Shown here one piece after another: positions 1 through 4,511 of a stretch of DNA of 7,309 bases. The notes under the pieces were generated by a model. It worked only from the letters and a program-made list of their open reading frames with translations. It had not been told where the DNA came from and did no database searches. Each line of letters opens with the position of its first letter. The first letter of the stretch is position 1. Origin of the DNA: an uncultured Bacteroidales bacterium (GTDB taxonomy: Bacteria; Bacteroidota; Bacteroidia; Bacteroidales; F082); NCBI GenBank assembly GCA_937884015.1, contig CALGBV010000186.1, positions 1-7,309 on the forward strand, in the 5' to 3' direction. The translations under genes were made by a program, and so were the position numbers.

Positions 1-2
1 TC

Positions 3-1220
3 GTCGATCACCGCAATGTGATTTTCGGCGAACAGGAATGGCAGGAATCCATCCCGGTAGTCAGCAAGTTCATCGCTTACAGCGGCGAAGCCCTCAAAGC
101 AGACTCTTTGCTGGTTTATTACAGCATCGATGGCGGCGCCTATCAGACTGCCCACATGACTCCAACCGGCAATCCTGACGAATATGTTGGTTACATCACT
201 GGTTATCAGGGTGGTTCTGAAATTGATTATTACGTTTTTGGCGCCGATGAATCGGGACACCGTTACCAGCAGCCTGTTTTCGGTGAGTTAGACCCGCACC
301 ATTTCACTATGGAAGCACACGAACCTGCCGGCGAACTTGTCATTACGCCTGACACGCTGTGGTTCAATTCATTCACTGATACACAGTCCTTTACTTTGAA
401 AAACGAAACTGCTGACGCTATCACCATTTCGGATATTCTCTACGACCAAGACTATCATTTGATGGGCAATTATGGCAATCCTGAAATTCCATACACCTTG
501 CAGGCTGGCCAATCCGTGACCTTCAATGTCGTTTTCGATGCACTCTTCCCTCCCGGAAAAGATGATGTTTATTTCATTGGTGAAATTAAGGTTGTTACCT
601 CTCTTGGAGTTAGAACAATAACAGCCATGTTGCAGAAAACCATTTGGGATTTAGGACTAGTGATGGTTGGTTCTCCAAGCGTGTATGTTGAAGATGTAGA
701 CGGTGCAACGGCCACTCTTCAAAACCGTAATTTTGGCACGCACGAAAGCATTGTGATCAATTCCATCGAAGAAGATGTTGCAGCAGGCGAAGCTCCAATT
801 TTGGGCATTGAGCCTGAACATGAACTTCCATACACATTGACCAGCAATGAATATTTTAGCATAAATATTCAACCTGCCATTGTGTTAAGCAAAGGCTACC
901 AAAACACGACGGTTACGGTTCAATCGACAGACGGCGAACTGCAATTCAATGTTTCAGTGAATGAAAACCTGCTCAGCGTTTCGGAAATCAAGAACGAAAT
1001 CAGCATTTTCCCGAATCCGTCAAACGGTATTTTCACTGTTGAAAGCGCAAACATGAGCCGCGTGACGGTTTACAACCTTGTCGGCCAAATGGTTTACGAC
1101 AACACAACCAATGAAAAGCATGTCAACATTGACGCAAGCACTTGGAACAGTGGCATCTACATGGTGACAATCACCGACAGACAAGGCGCATCCGTCACAA
1201 GGAAAATCGTGGTCAGATAA
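3..1220 (+). CDS. Secreted protein with C-terminal T9SS type A sorting domain (5' end missing)
   Basis: The frame is open to the left edge (first full codon at position 3) and no signal peptide is present, so this is the 3' part of a longer gene. GTG at 18 is in frame but unlikely to be the real start. The visible part reads as beta-sandwich modules. Codons at about 60-310 form an Ig-like domain with VYYSIDGG, IDYYVFGADESG and DPHHFTM motifs. Two further Ig-like stretches follow (about 340-630 and 650-950). A T9SS type A sorting domain occupies about 993-1217, with FPNPS at 1008-1022, VYNLVGQMVY and a final TRKIVVR. In the known family this domain directs export through the outer membrane and attachment to the surface or release. 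The first Ig-like module resembles the one that follows the catalytic domain of secreted agmatine/peptidylarginine deiminase-like proteins and some peptidases; that assignment is inference because any catalytic domain lies outside the window. A strong terminator follows. Confidence 0.85.
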   Translation, partial: VDHRNVIFGEQEWQESIPVVSKFIAYSGEALKADSLLVYYSIDGGAYQTAHMTPTGNPDEYVGYITGYQGGSEIDYYVFGADESGHRYQQPVFGELDPHHFTMEAHEPAGELVITPDTLWFNSFTDTQSFTLKNETADAITISDILYDQDYHLMGNYGNPEIPYTLQAGQSVTFNVVFDALFPPGKDDVYFIGEIKVVTSLGVRTITAMLQKTIWDLGLVMVGSPSVYVEDVDGATATLQNRNFGTHESIVINSIEEDVAAGEAPILGIEPEHELPYTLTSNEYFSINIQPAIVLSKGYQNTTVTVQSTDGELQFNVSVNENLLSVSEIKNEISIFPNPSNGIFTVESANMSRVTVYNLVGQMVYDNTTNEKHVNIDASTWNSGIYMVTITDRQGASVTRKIVVR

Positions 1221-1240
1221 GCCAAAGTCTTGACATACTG

Positions 1241-1278
1241 AAGAAACCTCGGAACAAATGTTCCGGGGTTTCTTTTTT
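1241..1278 (+). terminator. Rho-independent terminator of the T9SS cargo gene
   Basis: A 13-pair stem (1243-1255 with 1260-1272, one G-U pair) closes a 4-base AAAT loop. Two further A-T pairs extend it outward, and the right arm runs into TTTTTT (1273-1278). It starts 20 bases after the stop codon at 1218-1220, in the correct orientation. Confidence 0.9.
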
Positions 1279-1315
1279 CATACAAACGCAAATTTTTACA
1301 AATGAATCATTTATC

Positions 1316-1352
1316 TCATAAATACATCATGCTACTTACCAAGTATTTATGA
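1316..1352. repeat. 10-bp AT-rich inverted repeat between convergent genes
   Basis: TCATAAATAC (1316-1325) is exactly mirrored by GTATTTATGA (1343-1352), with a 17-base spacer. It lies between the plus-strand terminator and the 3' end of the leftward gene at 1421, so it belongs to neither promoter. Role unknown; it could be a protein-binding palindrome or an RNA 3'-end hairpin for leftward transcripts. Confidence 0.5.
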
Positions 1353-1377
1353 ACAATTAATGACATTTTGCATTGTC

Positions 1378-1404
1378 AAAAAAACATCTGCGTAATTCGC
1401 AATC
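1378..1404 (-). terminator. Possible weak terminator for the leftward small genes
   Basis: On the minus strand, TGCG-AATTA-CGCA forms a short stem (four pairs plus a wobble). The RNA then reads GATG followed by seven U (the A run at 1378-1384). It lies 17-45 bases after the stop of the gene ending at 1421. The U run is convincing, the stem is short. Confidence 0.35.
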
Positions 1405-1420
1405 AGCGGTTCGGAAAGCC

Positions 1421-1579
1421 CTACACATCGAGCTTAAACTCGGCATCGAACCAACCGGTGTCTTCTTTCAGTAAGTCGAATTCTTCGCCTGTAAGTTTAT
1501 CGACGACGTGAACGGTGCCACGTATGTTGTCGTAAGTAAAAGTAAACTGAGAGTTTACATCGTCTTTGGGTACATCCAT
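1421..1579 (-). CDS. Small hypothetical protein (52 aa)
   Basis: This small acidic protein begins MDVPKDDVNSQFTF and ends WFDAEFKLDV. It has alternating beta-strand-like segments (QFTFTYD, GTVHVVD) and no signal peptide or membrane helix, so it is probably cytoplasmic. I do not recognise the family. The frame stays open upstream to an ATG at 1636 that overlaps the stop of the preceding gene as ATGA, giving a 71-aa alternative that would be translationally coupled. I prefer the start at 1579. The 19 extra codons run through a consensus -7 box (1604-1611), whose translation KVLSLQ looks like read-through of promoter DNA, and ATG 1579 is preceded by an AT-rich stretch (ATTTAAA) typical of Bacteroidota starts. 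The two small genes are adjacent and may act together, but nothing in the sequence shows this. Confidence 0.6.
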   Translation of the reverse strand: MDVPKDDVNSQFTFTYDNIRGTVHVVDKLTGEEFDLLKEDTGWFDAEFKLDV

Positions 1580-1603
1580 TTTAAATGATAGTTGATTGGG
1601 CTG

Positions 1604-1631
1604 CAAAGATAATACTTTTCGCGCCATGCAA
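1604..1631 (-). promoter_or_regulatory. Bacteroidota-type promoter for the 52-aa gene
   Basis: On the minus strand, TATCTTTG (1604-1611) matches the -7 consensus TAnnTTTG and is followed by CA, as often seen. TTG (1629-1631) lies 17 bases upstream, a little closer than the 20 seen at the other promoters here. It would start transcription about 20 bases before ATG 1579. Confidence 0.6.
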
Positions 1632-1632
1632 G

Positions 1633-1860
1633 TCATTTTTTGAATTCATTGACGAAAATTTCATGCAATTCGTCGGGTGCGGTTTGCAGAATCGACTTGT
1701 AGTTCATTTTCTTTTCGTCCATGAGCCAGACTATGAACTCATCGTGGAACGACTTGATTTCGGCGCCGTTCATCTTGTGGTAAATCAGGTTCAGTTTGGC
1801 TTCTGCCTCCATCCACGGAAGATCTTCGGCCTGAGCGATTTTTTCAATCATTTTATCCAT
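1633..1860 (-). CDS. Small hypothetical protein (75 aa)
   Basis: The protein begins MDKMIEKIAQAEDLPW and ends HEIFVNEFKK. It is strongly charged, predicted mostly alpha-helical from its heptad-like hydrophobic spacing (IEKIAQAE, AEAKLNLIYHKMNG, LHEIFVNEFKK), and has no signal peptide or transmembrane segment, so it is likely a cytoplasmic all-helical protein. I do not recognise the family. The start at 1860 follows a consensus promoter by about 30 bases. An in-frame second ATG at codon 4 is an alternative start. Its stop overlaps ATG 1636 as ATGA, which would couple it to the longer version of the next gene. Confidence 0.7.
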   Translation of the reverse strand: MDKMIEKIAQAEDLPWMEAEAKLNLIYHKMNGAEIKSFHDEFIVWLMDEKKMNYKSILQTAPDELHEIFVNEFKK

Positions 1861-1891
1861 AGTGTTTTGATTTTGAGGGTTAATAATGCTG

Positions 1892-1922
1892 CAAATATAA
1901 TTGATTTTTGGTCAAATGTCAA
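1892..1922 (-). promoter_or_regulatory. Bacteroidota-type promoter for the 75-aa gene
   Basis: On the minus strand, TATATTTG (1892-1899) is a full match to TAnnTTTG. TTG (1920-1922) lies exactly 20 bases upstream. The box sits about 30 bases before ATG 1860, leaving a short AT-rich leader. Confidence 0.75.
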
Positions 1923-1977
1923 GAGCCGTCGCCATGTTTGGCCATATTTTTCAACGAACTCCTTCATTTCTTCAAAC

Positions 1978-2018
1978 GAAAAACGCCTTCCGAAGGTTCA
2001 GTCCGGAAGGCGTTTTTC
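1978..2018 (-). terminator. Strong, symmetric (bidirectional) terminator hairpin
   Basis: A perfect 15-pair stem, 1978-1992 with 2004-2018, closes an 11-base loop. Both outer flanks are A5/T5, so the hairpin has a U run on either strand. It lies 40-80 bases after the stop of the leftward gene ending at 2059, which it most likely terminates, and just upstream of the promoter at 1892-1922, insulating the 75-aa gene from read-through. Confidence 0.85.
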
Positions 2019-2058
2019 AAAAATAAAATCCTCTGGTTAATAAAAATGTTGTTGTTTA

Positions 2059-2577
2059 CTAAAACATTGCCACAAATGCCTTTGCGTCAGCGTCTTTCAT
2101 GACCATGATTTCGCTTTCAGGACGAAACTCAAACGGCACGTAACGGAACACTTGCGCTGCTGCAAACTGACCGTCTTTCGACTTGATGACACGCATACGC
2201 ACATTGCCGTCATTTTGCATCTTGATTTTCTTTAAATTGTTCAGATTCATGCTTTCAAGAGAGAGCTTCAAGGCGGAAAAATCGTCGGCGCCATAATAGT
2301 AATCGTGGCAGGAGATGATGGAATTGGTTGGCACATAGAACCATTTCTTCGATTGCCAAACGGCTTGGAAAGCACCGTAGCAAACCAGCACGATGCCGAT
2401 GAAAATCAAAGCATAAGCCAGTATCGTGCTGGCGCACATCTTCTGAATGAAAAATAGGACAATGCCCACCACGCACGCAATGTTGCCTATGACCAAAGCC
2501 GGAACGTTTGTTTTTCTTTCCAGACCTTCGATTTCGTATTTGTTGATGTCCGGAATATTGTTGATTTCTGTTGTCAT
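2059..2577 (-). CDS. Hypothetical membrane protein with two transmembrane helices (172 aa)
   Basis: After a polar N-terminus of about 24 residues (MTTEINNIPDINKYEIEG...), two hydrophobic helices at roughly residues 25-44 and 50-73 form a tight hairpin. They are followed by a soluble domain of about 95 residues beginning SKKWFYVPTNS. With both helices close together, N- and C-termini should lie on the same side of the inner membrane, probably the cytoplasm. The soluble part contains CHDYYYGADDFSALK and a strand-rich end (QVFRYVPFEF...IMVMKDADAK). I do not recognise a named family and infer no function beyond a small inner-membrane protein. The start is supported by an A-rich stretch just before the ATG. 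Only weak one-mismatch promoter boxes are visible upstream (for example TATTTTTC at 2603-2610). A strong terminator follows at 1978-2018. Confidence 0.75.
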   Translation of the reverse strand: MTTEINNIPDINKYEIEGLERKTNVPALVIGNIACVVGIVLFFIQKMCASTILAYALIFIGIVLVCYGAFQAVWQSKKWFYVPTNSIISCHDYYYGADDFSALKLSLESMNLNNLKKIKMQNDGNVRMRVIKSKDGQFAAAQVFRYVPFEFRPESEIMVMKDADAKAFVAMF

Positions 2578-2713
2578 TTTTATTTGTATTTATTGGGTTT
2601 ATGAAAAATAGGCACAAAAGCACAGCCAAGGCCCGTGTCATGGCATTAACTCTTATTCTATCGAACGAAGGCTATGCACTTCGTGCCGAATTAAATATAT
2701 GAAAATAAAGAAG

Positions 2714-2749
2714 TTAGTGAATTCAAAATACGTTTTTGAATTGCACTAA
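2714..2749 (-). terminator. AT-rich hairpin overlapping the lipoprotein stop codon, possible terminator
   Basis: TTAGTG plus AATTCAAAA (2714-2728) pairs with TTTTGAATT (2734-2742) and CACTAA (2744-2749), giving 15 pairs with one bulged base at 2743. On the minus strand the RNA continues CUUCUUUAUUUUC, only moderately U-rich. The arm includes the TAG stop at 2746-2748, so it could act as a terminator or as a 3'-end stabiliser. Confidence 0.45.
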
Positions 2750-3132
2750 ATCAGGAGGCGTCTCAGCCGGATGATGTTACAATCCTTCGGGAACGCAACT
2801 AAATGGATGATGGATTTGCGGCCCAGCTTGAACGAATTTGGCGTGCGGGCCGAAATCAAAGTGACGAAATGAACGGTATGGTTTGGATTGGTTCGGTTTC
2901 TTTCCGTCAGGTTGCGTAAGCTTGAAACAGGCAGCACATTGGCCACTTCCTGCTGAATGGCGTTCCGCTGGCTTGCCGTGGCATTGTAGAGCGACATTCG
3001 GGCGGCTTCGATATTGTCGGCGATGACAGATGTCTGCTTGTCGTTCAGTTCGTCGATCGAAACTGACGAATTTCCAGTGCATCCGCAAAAGCAGAACAAC
3101 AGCAGAAACAATATGATGCCTTTTATTTTCAT
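2746..3132 (-). CDS. Small predicted lipoprotein (128 aa)
   Basis: The N-terminus MKIKGIILFLLLFCFCGC is a short basic n-region followed by a very hydrophobic core. It ends in a lipobox-like FCGC, so Cys18 would be lipidated after signal peptidase II cleavage. The -3 residue is Phe rather than Leu, so the lipobox is slightly degenerate. The mature part starts TGNSSVSIDELND and lacks an acidic stretch right after the cysteine, so the classic Bacteroidota surface-export signal is not evident and a periplasmic location is more likely. A helical segment (residues about 27-65) precedes a strand-rich end (VHFVTLISAR...SIIHLVAFPK) and a basic tail. No family recognised. It has its own promoter 18 bases before the ATG and lies 61 bases downstream of the next gene on the same strand. 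A longer overlapping frame starting at 3136 lacks a signal peptide and was discounted. Confidence 0.7.
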   Translation of the reverse strand: MKIKGIILFLLLFCFCGCTGNSSVSIDELNDKQTSVIADNIEAARMSLYNATASQRNAIQQEVANVLPVSSLRNLTERNRTNPNHTVHFVTLISARTPNSFKLGRKSIIHLVAFPKDCNIIRLRRLLI

Positions 3133-3149
3133 GCAAACCTATTTCGCGA

Positions 3150-3180
3150 CAAAAATAGAAATTATTTCAATTTGGTTCAA
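3150..3180 (-). promoter_or_regulatory. Bacteroidota-type promoter for the small lipoprotein
   Basis: On the minus strand, TATTTTTG (3150-3157) matches TAnnTTTG, and TTG (3178-3180) lies exactly 20 bases upstream. The -33 element falls 14 bases past the stop of the upstream gene, so the promoter fills the whole 61-base gap. Confidence 0.7.
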
Positions 3181-3193
3181 TTTTTTTACAAAA

Positions 3194-3913
3194 CTATCTC
3201 CGGCGGTTACGTCGTCCACGGCCTTCGACGATTCTCGAGAACTTGTTCTTCGACCGTTTCATCTTTGAGAACGAAGTGGAAGTTCCCGCTTTCGGTCCTT
3301 TCAGACTCAAAATGTGTGAACGCGCTGCCACAAAGCCGTTTTCATCGGTGTCGTCAATCTTGCCATACTTGTTTTTCTTGGAAGCAAAAATAATGACATT
3401 GTCGACAAACCAACTGTTGACGTAGGCACCTTCGCCCGTATAGTAAAGGCAGAAATATTCCGATTTGCTCGGCCATTCCTCCATATCGAAAGTCAAGAGG
3501 TACTGGCTTTGGAAAATGCTGCCGGTCACCGTGTCTTCCCAAATGCTTTCCCACGACTCGCCGTCCTGTGAAATGCCAATGCCGATTTGCACGTTTAAAT
3601 TGCCCGCCGTGGCTTCTAAACAATGATTGAACTGAAAATTGATGAAATCGTATTTTTCCAATTCCACAAGCGGTGAAACAAGCCGTGTTGTGCCGACAAA
3701 ATTATAGTCGGGCGACATCTGCATTTCGCGTGCCTTGCCACCTGCGTTTGCACTGTTTGAAATGTACCACACCGCCCAGTTGTCGCCTTTCACATCCCAG
3801 CCTTCCTCAAGCCAAGGATTGTAAAATCCCTCGCACAGCACTACATCGCCCTGCTGTGCAAACAGCGGCGCAACGGCAAACAATGCGATGATGATGAGCA
3901 AACGACTTTTCAT
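3194..3913 (-). CDS. Secreted jelly-roll (choice-of-anchor/MAM-like) protein with basic tail (239 aa)
   Basis: The start at 3913 is chosen because it opens a clean signal peptide, MKSRLLIIIALFAVAPLFA, with likely cleavage before QQGD. A frame extension to 4030 has no signal peptide and crosses the promoter. Residues about 24-180 look like the carbohydrate- or ligand-binding jelly-roll found in many secreted Bacteroidota proteins: CEGFYNPWLEEGW, NWAVWYISNSANAGG, TTRLVSPLVEL, IGISQDGESWESIWED and a closing SWFVDNVIIF. Such domains are usually adhesive or substrate-binding modules of larger proteins; here the domain stands alone. No T9SS sorting domain follows. Instead residues about 181-239 form a Lys/Arg-rich tail ending RGRRNRRR. 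It could be a truncated relative of a longer surface protein or a secreted basic protein. The export route is unclear beyond the Sec signal. No hairpin follows, so read-through into the lipoprotein gene is possible. Confidence 0.75.
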   Translation of the reverse strand: MKSRLLIIIALFAVAPLFAQQGDVVLCEGFYNPWLEEGWDVKGDNWAVWYISNSANAGGKAREMQMSPDYNFVGTTRLVSPLVELEKYDFINFQFNHCLEATAGNLNVQIGIGISQDGESWESIWEDTVTGSIFQSQYLLTFDMEEWPSKSEYFCLYYTGEGAYVNSWFVDNVIIFASKKNKYGKIDDTDENGFVAARSHILSLKGPKAGTSTSFSKMKRSKNKFSRIVEGRGRRNRRR

Positions 3914-3919
3914 AGAGGG

Positions 3920-3927
3920 CAAAATTA
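3920..3927 (-). promoter_or_regulatory. -7 box for the secreted jelly-roll protein gene
   Basis: On the minus strand, TAATTTTG matches TAnnTTTG, with only six bases (CCCTCT) between it and ATG 3913. The -33 position, 20 bases upstream, reads TCT rather than TTG, so that element is weak. The spacing predicts a leader of only a few bases. Confidence 0.55.
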
Positions 3928-4029
3928 GGAAATGTTTCGATTGGTTGAGAAAAAACTGCCGCTGTCTACACAAAAAAACAGAAAAACACCAATATTTCAC
4001 TAAAAAACGGGAAGCAAACCATTGTTTCA

Positions 4030-4073
4030 TGCGGAAAAAATCTTGAAAAAAATCATTTTTTTCTTGCGGAAAA
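4030..4073 (+). repeat. Direct repeats TGCGGAAAA flanking an A7/T7 palindrome upstream of a promoter
   Basis: TGCGGAAAA occurs at 4030-4038 and 4065-4073, 35 bases apart. Between them GAAAAAAA (4045-4052) is mirrored by TTTTTTTC (4056-4063) around a 3-base centre. The second copy overlaps the -33 region of the promoter at 4084-4091, so the arrangement could be an operator or an intrinsically bent upstream element. No regulator is identified. Confidence 0.4.
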
Positions 4074-4091
4074 GAAATTTTCCTATATTTG
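4064..4091 (+). promoter_or_regulatory. Bacteroidota-type promoter, plus strand
   Basis: TATATTTG (4084-4091) is a full match to TAnnTTTG, with TTG (4064-4066) 17 bases upstream. It would start transcription about 15-20 bases before ATG 4111. It is the only consensus plus-strand promoter before the lipoprotein/T9SS pair, so it may drive that unit through a leader of about 420 nt. Confidence 0.65.
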
Positions 4092-4110
4092 CTGCCGTAA
4101 AATACAACGT

Positions 4111-4339
4111 ATGAAACGCGTTTTTGGCATATTGCTCCGTTTCGTTTCCAGTTTGCTAAAGAGGTTGGAAAGCAATTTGAAATGCGTTTTCCTTGAATTT
4201 ACCCCCCCGTATATTATTGATAATCAATTACTTATCAATTGATTATGGTAATAAATTCTTCGATAAGATTTTTGACAGTAACAATTTGCCGGAAATGCGT
4301 AATTTCTGGCAGAATGGCAAAAACAGGTTCATCTATTGA
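4111..4339 (+). pseudogene. Small reading frame interrupted at a C7 run (possible phase-variable or broken gene)
   Basis: From ATG 4111 the frame encodes MKRVFGILLRFVSSLLKRLE... and stops at 4240-4242 after 43 residues. It crosses seven C at 4202-4208. In the +1 frame after that run, an open frame continues to TGA 4337-4339 and reads like coding sequence (IDYGNKFFDKIFDSNNLPEM, then RNFWQNGKNRFIY). With six C the two parts would join into one 75-codon protein. The first 20 residues form a cationic amphipathic helix; there is no clear cleavable signal peptide. A consensus promoter lies about 20 bases upstream. I do not recognise the product. Alternatives are a genuine 43-aa peptide, a phase-variable gene caught in the off state, a decayed gene, a sequencing error in the C run, or no gene at all. 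Confidence 0.4.
4217..4246 (+). repeat. Overlapping AT-rich inverted repeats
   Basis: ATAATCAATT (4220-4229) is mirrored by AATTGATTAT (4237-4246). Within the same bases TTGATAA (4217-4223) is mirrored by TTATCAA (4232-4238). The two stems share arms and cannot form together. The block covers the stop codon of the 43-aa frame. It may be an operator with repeated ATTGAT/ATCAAT half-sites or an RNA element. Confidence 0.45.
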
Positions 4340-4480
4340 TGTCCCTCGCAATGATGCGTCTGCCGTTTGCGGGGAAAAATGCCACACTTAGGCGGTGAGG
4401 ATAACTCACCACAGCTTGCGGCAGATGGCTGCAAGCGTTGAGGGCGCACTCATACACCGCCGACGGGCGCGATAACGCAA
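4329..4480 (+). repeat. GC-rich, fold-rich intergenic element resembling a dispersed REP-like repeat
   Basis: GC content rises from about 33% (4201-4320) to about 59% (4361-4480) and drops again before ATG 4512. The reverse complement of 4340-4355 contains TCATTGCGAGG, the core of a dispersed intergenic repeat common in bacteria whose spurious translations read SLRGT/HCEERSN. Downstream lie a 6-pair hairpin (4394-4399 with 4405-4410, loop GATAA), a 9-pair hairpin (4414-4422 with 4428-4436, loop AGATG, one wobble) and a 7-pair closing stem (4391-4397 with 4455-4461) that competes with the first hairpin. No protein frame is convincing here. Only one copy lies in this window, so repeat status is inferred from resemblance. 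Confidence 0.45.
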
Positions 4481-4511
4481 GTATATGTTTTACATTTAAA
4501 TTGAAAGCAAT

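Noticed and set aside
18..20. GTG at 18 as the start of the first gene
   Set aside because: The frame is open to the window edge, no signal peptide follows, and a T9SS cargo needs one.
1585..2040. Plus-strand open frame of 151 codons
   Set aside because: It runs antisense to the two small minus-strand genes, crosses their promoter and reaches into the 1978-2018 terminator, and has cysteine/phenylalanine-rich composition typical of a shadow frame.
2255..2641. Minus-strand open frame of 128 codons overlapping the membrane protein gene
   Set aside because: Out of frame with the 172-aa protein; after a short hydrophobic start it becomes His/Arg-rich nonsense, while the other frame gives two clean membrane helices.
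2777..3136. Alternative minus-strand frame over the small lipoprotein
   Set aside because: It starts four bases upstream but lacks a signal peptide and is His/Arg/Gln-rich; the competing frame has a convincing lipoprotein signal.
4245..4391. Plus-strand frame of 48 codons beginning MVINSSIRF
   Set aside because: It straddles the boundary between the AT-rich region and the GC-rich element and translates the repeat-like core, so it looks spurious.
4484..4498. Promoter directly before the lipoprotein gene (TATGTTTT or TACATTTA)
   Set aside because: Each has one mismatch to TAnnTTTG and neither has a TTG at the expected distance; kept only as a possibility.
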